Assembly (NCBI GenBank): GCA_004193595.1
Contig: RPGQ01000047.1
Coordinates: 1-64,000 of the forward strand
Reading direction: 5' to 3'
Length of the DNA stretch: 64,000 nt
Origin: Desulfobacteraceae bacterium Eth-SRB2
Lineage (GTDB): Bacteria > Desulfobacterota > Desulfobacteria > Desulfobacterales > UBA11574
Of the stretch, positions 47,931-55,666 are shown in pieces. A program made the translations under genes and the position numbers. Numbering within the stretch: the first letter of the stretch is position 1; every line of letters starts with the position of its first letter. A model generated the notes under the pieces. It did no database searches, was not told the DNA's origin, and worked only from the letters and a program-made list of their open reading frames with translations.

Positions 47931-49154
47931 GTGCTGATAATAAGAGAAATAGTTACCCAGCATGCTGAAGAATCCGCCTTTCTGTGGCTTCTTCGCGACA
48001 GCGCTATTTATGAGCCACATTACAAGCTGTCTGACCTTGCCGAATTGGATGACCGCGTAGAGGCTCACATTGACGAACTTCGCGTTGCCGGTGATGCAGG
48101 TTGGGAGATTTGCAGGGAAGCCCTTGCATTGGAAGAAACCGGGGAGATTTTTACTGCAGCGGTGTTGGCATTTGGAAGCGGAATTGAAGAGCGAATAAAA
48201 TTCGTGCTTGAAGCGGTTGGTGATGACGATGAGCTTTCCCGTGGTGTTATTTCTGCATTGGGTTGGATACCTTATGAAAAAATCGAAAATCATGCTTTCG
48301 ATTTTATGAAAAGCGAATCCCCTGCATTACGCCGAATCGGTCTTGCTGCATTTGCAGTGCATCGGAAGGATCCGGGACAATTTTTGATAACTGCTTTATC
48401 AGATTCTGATGCCTTTCTAAAAGCCCGTGCTTTGCGGGCGGTAGGCGAGCTTGGCCGAACGGATCTTTTCCCGGTCATCTCCGTTTATTTAAACGAGGAG
48501 GATGAAAACTGCCGGTTTTTTGCCGCATGGTCCGCTGCGCTTTTGGGGAACGGATCTGCCGTTTCTGTGTTGCGCCGTATTTTTGAAAGCGATGGCATTC
48601 ATACAGAAAAAGCTTTTTCCATGGCTCTTCGAAAAATGAACCTTCCTGATGCGCATGAATGGGTGCGAGAGCTTTCATCAGAGGGCTCTAACCACAGAAG
48701 ACTTGCTGCAAACGGGTATGGAGTAATCGGTGATCCCGTTGCTATTCCCTGGCTGATTCAGATGATGGAAATGCCGGGACTGGTTCGTGTCATCGGCGAG
48801 TCGTTCTCCATGATCACCGGCGTTGATATTGCCTATGAGGATCTTGAAGGCGAATGGCCGGAAGGATTTGAAGCGGGCCCTACGGAAGAACCTGAAGATG
48901 AAGATGTGGAAATGGACCCGGATGAGGATCTACCATGGCCTGAACCTGTGCTGATATCCGAATGGTGGCATCAAAATAAGAATAATTTCCGAACCGGCAC
49001 GCGATATCTGTGCGGCAAACCAATTACCCAGGAACAGTGTCATCATGTTCTCAGACATGGCTATCAGCGGCAACGGGCGGCTCCTGCCATTGAACTGGCG
49101 ATTTTGAATCCAGCCCGGCCCCTTTTTGAAGTTCGAGACCCCGGTTTTAGGTAA
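47931..49154 (+). CDS. TIGR02270-like HEAT-repeat protein (T6SS-associated)
   Basis: 407 aa, cytosolic, of unknown function. Seen: an N-terminal EESAFLWLLRDSAIYEPHYK and AELDDRVEAHIDELRVAGDA, several HEAT-like helical repeats (ALRRIGLAAFAVHRKDPGQF, FLKARALRAVGELGRTDL, FFAAWSAALLGNGSAVSVLR), an acidic insert around residues 305-330, and a C-terminal GTRYLCGKPITQEQCHHVLR then GYQRQRAAPAIELA. This matches the TIGR02270 pattern, repeatedly found in T6SS loci. It starts at GTG 47931. It is followed by the TssB-TssC fusion. Confidence 0.85.
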   Translation: MLIIREIVTQHAEESAFLWLLRDSAIYEPHYKLSDLAELDDRVEAHIDELRVAGDAGWEICREALALEETGEIFTAAVLAFGSGIEERIKFVLEAVGDDDELSRGVISALGWIPYEKIENHAFDFMKSESPALRRIGLAAFAVHRKDPGQFLITALSDSDAFLKARALRAVGELGRTDLFPVISVYLNEEDENCRFFAAWSAALLGNGSAVSVLRRIFESDGIHTEKAFSMALRKMNLPDAHEWVRELSSEGSNHRRLAANGYGVIGDPVAIPWLIQMMEMPGLVRVIGESFSMITGVDIAYEDLEGEWPEGFEAGPTEEPEDEDVEMDPDEDLPWPEPVLISEWWHQNKNNFRTGTRYLCGKPITQEQCHHVLRHGYQRQRAAPAIELAILNPARPLFEVRDPGFR

Positions 49155-49213
49155 CAAAAGCTTTTAGGGTTGAAGTAGAAAATAAGCAGATTATAACGGA
49201 ATTGGGAAAATTC

Positions 49214-49316
49214 GTAGGTTGGGTTGAGCGGTTTTCATGTCGAGGTTTGCTTGTTGCATATTCGTAACAATCACCTTTTTTAGAAGTTTAAATGCATAAT
49301 GCAGCGAAACCCAACA
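49214..49316 (+). repeat. REP palindrome 5 (split, long loop)
   Basis: GTAGGTTGGGTTGAGCG at 49214-49230 and GCGAAACCCAACA at 49303-49316 are two REP halves separated by about 72 bp of AT-rich DNA. The remainder of 49155-49503 shows no gene. Confidence 0.75.
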
Positions 49317-49503
49317 ATTATGGACGGTTTCCCCAAATCCCTTATAATCGGTAAATTATCAATTGGTTTAAAAACATAAGGCGCAGATTGCTTGAGAAAC
49401 GAAACCAAATAAATGCGCTTGACAATTCAGTAAAGAGCAAGTACATTTAAGAAAAAAAATATTTCTATAGAATATCGGGCGCTTATTCGCTAATAGAAGA
49501 CCT

Positions 49504-51015
49504 ATGAGTATATCGAATGGCAGGGAAGGAAGGCTTAATTTCGGTTTTGAGTTTCAGCCCAAAGCCGAAAGCTCAATAAAAATCCGTCGTACCTCAGATG
49601 GACCCTTTCGAATCTTTTTGCTTGCGGATCTGAGTGGGAGAACTCAACGCCATATTGCAAATGTCGATGATCTGCATTTGCGCCCCTGTCTTCGGGTAGA
49701 TGTGGACGAATACGATTCCATTTTAATGAAATACGCTCCTTGCATCGATTGGCCGATCGGTCAAATCAATTTCAAGGAACTCGATGATTTCCATCCGGAC
49801 CATTTATTCAATGAATTAGAGATATTCAAATCTCTGCGTGAAACAAGAGAGAGACTAAAAGATCCGAGCACTTTTTCAGATACGGCTCGACAACTGCGAT
49901 CCGAAAAACCAATGGACTTGCCACTGGAAAAAAGAACAGAGGATGTGAAGACTGAAGAGGATGTTTTTAGTCGCCTGCTTGGAAAATCTTCCGAGCCATC
50001 TGAACAGTCGAAATCATCGCGGACGCCCGATGCTATTTCCTCAATGATTCGGAAAATTGTCGAGCCTTACATTGTGCCGGAAGCCGATCCCCGACTCGAG
50101 CAATACATTTCATCTGTCGACATGGCCATTGCCGATCAAATGCGTGCGATTCTTCATCACCGGGACTTCCAGGTTCTGGAAGCGACCTGGCGGGGAATTT
50201 GGGATTTGGTGACGAGTTTGGAACTTGATGAGAATTTAGAATTGTATTTGCTCGATGTTACGAAACAAGAACTCTACCTTGACCTTCGTACTCATATGAC
50301 GGATTTATCAGCAAGCGGTCTTTGTAAACAAATGGTAGACAAAGCGATCGGTGCTTTAGACGGTGGTTCCTGGTCGGTAATTGTCGGGCACTATGATTTT
50401 GAATACAGCGAACAAGACATTGGACTTTTGGCAGGATTAGGGTTTTTATCCTCTAATATCGGTGCACCGTTTCTCGCTGACGCCAACCCTTCCCTGGTTG
50501 GCTGTAAATCCTTTGCCCAATACCTGGAACCATCGGAATGGGTATCGGATTTTCCCTTATTCAACAAATTGCGAAAGAGTTCTGTTTCCCCTTGGATCGG
50601 CCTCGCAGCACCCCGCGTTTTGATGAGATTGCCCTATGGAAAGAGGAGCGATGAGATCGAGGCCTTTAACTTTGAAGAATTATATGGGGAGCCGGATCAC
50701 GAACACTTCCTATGGGGCAATTCAGCCGTTGCAATTGCCAAGCAGCTGGGTATGGCCTTCAAGAGACGAGGATGGTCCTTCACCCTAGAAGATTGTCTCG
50801 ATCTTGTAAATTTACCATCCTACACAATTCATACTGAATATGGAGGCGAGTTGAAGCCTTGTGCTGAGGTTTTTATGAGTGAACGGGTGGGCGATGAAAT
50901 CTCTCGACGGGGGCTAATTGCGCTAATGAGTTATAGAAACCGAAATGCCGTGAGAATACGAAACTTTCAATCTATTTCCGATCCGCCAATATCATTACCT
51001 GGGCCATGGAAATGA
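49504..51015 (+). CDS. TssB-TssC fusion, C-terminally shortened sheath-like protein
   Basis: 503 aa. Residues about 1-110 resemble TssB (FRIFLLADLSGRTQRHI, LRVDVDEYDSILMKY, INFKELDDFHPDHLFNEL). A charged linker follows. Residues from about 190 resemble TssC (AILHHRDFQVLEATWRGIWD, VGHYDFEYSEQDIGLLAGLG, MRLPYGKRSDEIEAFNFEEL, FLWGNSAVAIAKQLG). Compared with the TssC at 30957 it stops about 130 residues early and lacks the FYLRPHYQ domain. It could be an alternative sheath cap or initiator, a sheath regulator, or a decaying paralogue; its intact frame argues for use. It is next to the TIGR02270-like gene. Confidence 0.85.
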   Translation: MSISNGREGRLNFGFEFQPKAESSIKIRRTSDGPFRIFLLADLSGRTQRHIANVDDLHLRPCLRVDVDEYDSILMKYAPCIDWPIGQINFKELDDFHPDHLFNELEIFKSLRETRERLKDPSTFSDTARQLRSEKPMDLPLEKRTEDVKTEEDVFSRLLGKSSEPSEQSKSSRTPDAISSMIRKIVEPYIVPEADPRLEQYISSVDMAIADQMRAILHHRDFQVLEATWRGIWDLVTSLELDENLELYLLDVTKQELYLDLRTHMTDLSASGLCKQMVDKAIGALDGGSWSVIVGHYDFEYSEQDIGLLAGLGFLSSNIGAPFLADANPSLVGCKSFAQYLEPSEWVSDFPLFNKLRKSSVSPWIGLAAPRVLMRLPYGKRSDEIEAFNFEELYGEPDHEHFLWGNSAVAIAKQLGMAFKRRGWSFTLEDCLDLVNLPSYTIHTEYGGELKPCAEVFMSERVGDEISRRGLIALMSYRNRNAVRIRNFQSISDPPISLPGPWK

Positions 51016-51354
51016 GCGAAATAAACAATTTACAAAAATTGGGGTCCAGAATAAGACCTGAGCTGAGGGATTTTCAAGTTTGCCGCAGATACCAGGAAGA
51101 TATCGTACCGATATAGTGCCCTTCGTATGCTGCACTCGACGCCTTACCGACGTATGCCGACTCGTTTCCGGAGCCGCAAATCCACAGACCGACAGGGCAA
51201 AGCAGCTAGAGAGTGTTTGCAAACGGTCTTCGATTCATTGTTTACGATGCTCGAACACCTCGCTACAGAGATGGGCACGTCCGACGCAGCGGGAAAGGCA
51301 ATGACAGTAACGATTTGCGTTCACATCCACCAATTGACTTCGTGCTTGAAATGC
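51016..51354. other. Intergenic stretch with abrupt composition change
   Basis: No supported gene. DNA becomes visibly GC-richer after about 51120 and stays so through the methyltransferase at 51355-52896. Short open frames here lack family resemblance. Confidence 0.4.
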
Positions 51355-52896
51355 TCACGCCTGCTGCAGCAAACCTTGCTCCGCGAGCCACTCCAACTGG
51401 TCGCGAACGAGGGAGTCCCATCGAGCGGCGCTGAGGGGCTTATAGGGTTTCACTCGCTGTTGCACCAAGGAAGTCAACTCACCAACGGTGTGGGTTCCGT
51501 CCAGCAACTGCGCGAGTTGCTGCTGGAAAGCGTTCTCCAGCCGAACGGGGCGATGTGCGGCCGTGGTGACCAGCCCCGTGGTCGATAGCTGACGACAGAG
51601 GGGTGACAGGCAAGGACGAGGATCGATTGTCCGCGTGCAACGGCGTGGTTCAAACGTCACCTCCAGAGCGCCGCCCAGCATCATGCACTCCACCATGTCG
51701 GCCGCCTCGTCGTCCGTGACATCCTCTCCGAGAGTGTCGCGAAACTGAGCGACAGGCATTGAGGCGGGACGATCCGCGGCGAGAAGGTCTAAAGCCGTCT
51801 GCAAAACTGAATGCTCGACGCAGAACTTCCGTCCTGCATCCGTTCGGAAGTGAATCACGCCATCTTGCGACTCCTCGCGACGGCACGTTGCGACGGCGTG
51901 CAGCGACTGCAGACGCCCGAAATCGATCTTACGATCGACGTGCAAATGCCCGTGACACAGCAGGCTGCGCCGGAAGGCGACGTTGGCCAGAAAATCGACG
52001 TACTGCTGTTGTTCCTTGTAGTTGTCATAACGCTCGACAACCCACTGACGCAATTCCGGAACCAAGCGGTCCGGCGCCGTACTCGCGGGAAACGCATCAT
52101 CTACGTACTGCAACGCAAAGGCTTCGATGCGATCAAGAAATTCCTTGAAATACAAGGGTTGGTTGGTGTCGATGAGGTACTCGTGAACCAGGTAGGTAAT
52201 CGGGTCGTCGGACTTTTCCAGATCCTGCTGCAGCCGGTGAACGAGCATGGCGGCCGGATCATCCGGCAACCGGGTCTGGTTCGCCAACCGGTGAATCAAA
52301 TCTTGGGCCGCGACCGCCTTGTCGCGCGGATCGCTGATCTGGTTCGTGTGGTACCGCATCAATTCACCAAGGGCCTGTTTCCCGTGCCAGCCGGGGTAGG
52401 TGTTGTAGCTGACGAATGCGATTCCCGTCTCTTCGAGATGATCCCGGCAAATCGCCAGGATCCTTTCCTGCACTGCGAACGGCACCCAGGAGAAGACACC
52501 ATCGACAATGATGTAGTCGAAACGCTCCAGATCGTCGGCACCCAGCTCGAGAATATCGCCCGTCCGCAATTCGAAGTTGTCCAGACTCAAGTCACGGATC
52601 GCCTGCCGACCCATATCCACTTGAACCGGGGAGAGATCGATTCCCACGAATTGGCTGCCGGGGTAGTCCGCTGCCATGGGAAGCAGGTTGCCGCCATCCG
52701 CACACCCCAATTCCAGCACACGACAACTTCTCGGCGGCGCTGGAGTCAGGCCTCGCCAGGCAGCGATGGCGGATATCCGTGAGATGTGTGTGAACGGTTT
52801 GGGGAGGTTGCGGTAGGGAACTGTATCGTACGACTTGCGCAAAGCGGCCGAGGAAGGCGCGCTGCCGAACTTTTCGATGCTCCGCGTCTCGTTCAT
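51355..52896 (-). CDS. SAM-dependent methyltransferase with regulatory domain, paralogue 1
   Basis: 513 aa. The N-terminal class I methyltransferase fold has motif I VLELGCADGGNLLPMA, SQFVGIDLSPVQVDMG and FDYIIVDGVFSWVP. The middle and C-terminal parts match the methyltransferase regulatory region known from protein-lysine methyltransferase-like proteins (FRRSLLCHGHLHVDR, LDGTHTVGELTSLVQ). The substrate is unknown; protein methylation is a family-based guess. Base composition is clearly GC-richer than neighbours, so recent transfer is likely. ATG 52896 lies 15 bp from the 52912 repeat. A second, diverged copy is at 55667. Confidence 0.88.
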   Translation of the reverse strand: MNETRSIEKFGSAPSSAALRKSYDTVPYRNLPKPFTHISRISAIAAWRGLTPAPPRSCRVLELGCADGGNLLPMAADYPGSQFVGIDLSPVQVDMGRQAIRDLSLDNFELRTGDILELGADDLERFDYIIVDGVFSWVPFAVQERILAICRDHLEETGIAFVSYNTYPGWHGKQALGELMRYHTNQISDPRDKAVAAQDLIHRLANQTRLPDDPAAMLVHRLQQDLEKSDDPITYLVHEYLIDTNQPLYFKEFLDRIEAFALQYVDDAFPASTAPDRLVPELRQWVVERYDNYKEQQQYVDFLANVAFRRSLLCHGHLHVDRKIDFGRLQSLHAVATCRREESQDGVIHFRTDAGRKFCVEHSVLQTALDLLAADRPASMPVAQFRDTLGEDVTDDEAADMVECMMLGGALEVTFEPRRCTRTIDPRPCLSPLCRQLSTTGLVTTAAHRPVRLENAFQQQLAQLLDGTHTVGELTSLVQQRVKPYKPLSAARWDSLVRDQLEWLAEQGLLQQA

Positions 52897-52911
52897 CGTT
52901 AGTCTCCCCGC

Positions 52912-53144
52912 CTAATGATAAGAACTCGCTTTTTGAGAGCGGGTAAAGTGAAGTAGACTGAAAAATTATTATTGTGTATGGAACTCATACAAACCTCAAC
53001 ATATGGAAGCCCATTGTTTGCGGTGACAATCAAAACCTTCATACTAAAGGCCAACCCGGTTGTCAATCGCTTGTTTTTACCAATTTTTGCCCAACCTCAG
53101 AAAATTACAGGTGTTTTAGGTAAAGCTTTCCCGTTGATCTCTCG
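52912..53144 (+). repeat. Dispersed element, copy 1 (230-bp form)
   Basis: Begins TAATGATAAGAACTCGC with the terminal hairpin CTCGCT..AGCGGG, and runs to the TTGATCTCTCGA block near 53140. The same sequence in the same orientation recurs at 58807-59040 and, in shorter form, at 63669-63824. Here it separates the GC-rich methyltransferase from older DNA. Confidence 0.9.
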
Positions 53145-53629
53145 ATCTGAAATAATGCCCAAAGACTTATTTCATCGCAATACCCATGCCAAAATGACCG
53201 AACATAAAGCATATCCAAAGCAAACACCATATGTTGGATGAAGATAATCGACCGGATACTAATTGTCACATCGGCGCCATCAACCCTTTTTCCGATAGCC
53301 GCTGAAGTTGCACAACCGCCTGTGCACTCATGCACAGATTTTTAGGCATTTCAAATCACCAAATCCCAATCATTATAAATTCACAAATTGTCAAATAACA
53401 AAAGCTTAAAATAAAACAGAACTCACAACACTTGTTTAATAGAAATAATGTGATGTGCCAATCAGCCGAAAGTATTATTTTATTCGTTTTTTACGTTTTT
53501 GAAATTATGCCGATTTTTGATAAATAGCAGCTATCCACAATGAAATGATCGCCAGTTTAGCTGCCCTCCCATGCTTTTAATGATGAACCAAATCGTTATC
53601 TATTAAACTTCTTCCTTACTTTTACAATG
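53145..53629. other. AT-rich non-coding stretch
   Basis: No credible gene was recognised; only short AT-rich open frames occur. It lies between the dispersed element and the IS91 remnant. Confidence 0.45.
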
Positions 53630-53932
53630 CTACTTATCCAGCAGCTTAATCATATCTTGGGTGATTTTACCTTTGGCCAAAAGCATCTTTAAAACTTTGT
53701 GCCGGAATAATTGCTCCAATGCTTTTGTATCAATGGCCGGGGAAACAGTAAACACGCCATTTTCGTGAAAACAGCCGTCGGAAACCAGAATATGTAAGTG
53801 AGGATGATATCCGAGAAAATCGCCTAACGTCTGTATCGCGACAACAGCTCCGGATACCGCCTTTTGATCCCGTGTAATGGTTGTGAAAAAATAGATGACA
53901 GTTCCACGGAGCGTCGTGCCTGCCCAAGGCAA
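53630..53932 (-). pseudogene. IS91-family transposase, C-terminal fragment
   Basis: 100-aa remnant with GAVVAIQTLGDFLGYHPHLH and ILVSDGCFHENGVF, the HUH (HLH) motif region of Y2 rolling-circle transposases, then FRHKVLKMLLAKGKI. The N-terminal zinc-binding domain and catalytic tyrosines are missing. The frame is cut at its 5' side near a G/C-rich palindrome at about 53957-53985. Confidence 0.85.
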
Positions 53933-54026
53933 CAGGGTTCAAATACGCTTTAAAGCCCCCCTCGGGAGGGGGGTTGGGGGGTGCATTTAAGTTGGAAATC
54001 GCCAGATATATTCATGTAGAATTTTT

Positions 54027-54800
54027 TTACCAACTCAGCTTTTTTTTTATTTTAGGATATTTTTTTGCAAGGGTTTGTAGTTTTTTGGGATCAACAAAGA
54101 CCAACTTTGCATAAAGATTAAAGTCGTTCTCAAGAGTAGATTGTCCGTAATCAGCTAAAAATCCATTATGATAAAGTTTGTCACTACCCTCCAGGTCAGC
54201 ATAGGTTTCTATTGCATTTAATATATCCTGATCAGATTTCGTATAATGGAAATCTTTTGGATTGATAGCTGACCATTCTTCTTTAGGAAAGGCATAAACA
54301 TTAAATAGAAGCGAACTCAGTTCATGATGAATAAGACTTGAAAAATAATATTCACTATAGCCCTCACTACGATTCCCAGCGGTAAGATACACCGAGCTCC
54401 CTAAAAATGTTCCTCCATATTCAATTCCGTAAAAGCTTAAACTTTTAAGCAGATAAATGGACTTCAGATCACTCCGAATAACTTCTGGAGGATATTTCTT
54501 TAATTCTCGAGATAAGATACTTACAGCACGACATAAGTCTGATTGTGCAATCGCTTCAACTGTACCACTTGCAGGCGGATTAACCCATGCCTCTGGAATT
54601 ATTATCTTTCCTATCTCATATTCAAGCTTTATTCCATATAGCTGTTCGATGTCATCAATTTGCTTTTCAAAATCAGTAAATATCGCACATGAAGTGTTAG
54701 ACCAAAAGTCATAAATGGCTTCTTTCCCTATAAGATAGAATCCGCACAAAGCCAGTATTAACGCAATAGCGATTTTATAGTTGGTTTGGACTAACACCAT
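54027..54800 (-). CDS. Unknown membrane-anchored protein with HHELSS motif
   Basis: 257 aa. It has an N-terminal membrane segment (IAIALILALCGFYLIG) and a larger, presumably periplasmic, domain. FSSLIHHELSSLLFNVYAF resembles a metallopeptidase helix, but the canonical HExxH second His is replaced, so activity is unproven. It overlaps the upstream 126-aa ORF by 26 bases, as in coupled toxin-immunity pairs. Base composition is AT-rich. Family not recognised. Confidence 0.65.
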   Translation of the reverse strand: MVLVQTNYKIAIALILALCGFYLIGKEAIYDFWSNTSCAIFTDFEKQIDDIEQLYGIKLEYEIGKIIIPEAWVNPPASGTVEAIAQSDLCRAVSILSRELKKYPPEVIRSDLKSIYLLKSLSFYGIEYGGTFLGSSVYLTAGNRSEGYSEYYFSSLIHHELSSLLFNVYAFPKEEWSAINPKDFHYTKSDQDILNAIETYADLEGSDKLYHNGFLADYGQSTLENDFNLYAKLVFVDPKKLQTLAKKYPKIKKKLSW

Positions 54801-55155
54801 GGCCTTCTATTTGTATCGGTTCGCCACCATTTACTGTCTTGAAAAGAGAAATGCCACCTGTAAACATTGCAGCGGCAGCCGCAAAACTCGGTGCGTCATC
54901 AGCCACTCCTGCACCTATCGTAACGATATCTTCAGCAATAGTCGCTACAATAATTACACCAGCACCAACCACAAGCAAACCACCCCAAAAATAATCCCAA
55001 CCCGATTTAGCATGAGGCACGCGCTTAGCCGTTGGAACGGGTACAGGTTTAGGTTTTGCTGAAGGCGGACGTGGAGTAATTTCTATTTCAATACCCAAAC
55101 TATTCGCAAGATCACCCTGCTGTGCGGCATCGGAAAGGACAGTTTCGACCGCCAT
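54775..55155 (-). CDS. Small unknown protein with transmembrane segment, possibly 5'-truncated
   Basis: 126 aa. A polar/Pro-rich N-terminus (TPRPPSAKPKPVPVPTAKRV) is followed by a hydrophobic region (FWGGLLVVGAGVIIVATIAE) and a second hydrophobic patch (DDAPSFAAAAAMFTGGISLF). The predicted ATG 55155 coincides exactly with the breakpoint where the TagF pseudogene begins on the other strand. The true 5' end may therefore have been lost. It overlaps the downstream gene. It could be the C-terminal part of a toxin or a small accessory protein. Confidence 0.5.
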   Translation of the reverse strand: MAVETVLSDAAQQGDLANSLGIEIEITPRPPSAKPKPVPVPTAKRVPHAKSGWDYFWGGLLVVGAGVIIVATIAEDIVTIGAGVADDAPSFAAAAAMFTGGISLFKTVNGGEPIQIEGHGVSPNQL

Positions 55156-55664
55156 GGACGTCCCTACCCCTTTTTTATCATGGGCGCGGGGCCGCTGGCA
55201 GGTTACCCCCGCTGCTGGGATATGTTGCCCTTAGCTTTTGAAAACCTCTGGTCACAAATGGAATACCTGTGCAGTAAGCGATATATCGATTTTTCACAAC
55301 TGGAAGTAGATTCCCAAAGACTTCCAACGCCTGAAAACAGCTGGTCGGCATTTGAGGCCGACCGAAAAAAACGGTGGGACGCGTGGTGTTCATAAAACCC
55401 GCCTGATCAGGAAAAAATCAGAGAAGCGCTTCGGCGGCATGCCGGATCGGCACAGTTTCTGATTCCCTTATCGAAAATGTGTTTCCGGATGTCACGTCAA
55501 CCATCGGGCTCTGGTTTTCACGTCTGAAGGCGGAAGAAAAAACCATGTTCGGCACGGCTTTTTTCGGTGGCAACCTTTCGGAAACCTGTCTGGCGGTTTT
55601 CAGACGCCCCCTCGGTGCGGACGACTTTGCTCAACTGTGGTCTATTGACACAAAAAATCCATAG
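55156..55664 (+). pseudogene. tagF: TagF (ImpM) pseudogene
   Basis: Starts mid-protein at GRPYPFFIMGAGP and continues WDMLPLAFENLWSQMEYLCS, directly comparable to GRPYPLLIMGDG and WDLLPHAFGRAW in the intact TagF at 28255. A stop occurs at 55393-55395 and a frame change follows. The C-terminal part resumes as ENVFPDVTSTIGLWFSRL and FRRPLGADDFAQLWS. The N-terminal third is absent. It is evidence of a second T6SS locus or a duplicated tagF. Confidence 0.85.
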
Positions 55665-55666
55665 TT

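Noticed and set aside
51811..52782. Plus-strand open frame of 323 codons
   Set aside because: Lies opposite the methyltransferase at 51355-52896, which has clear SAM-binding motifs; a long antisense frame is expected in GC-rich DNA.
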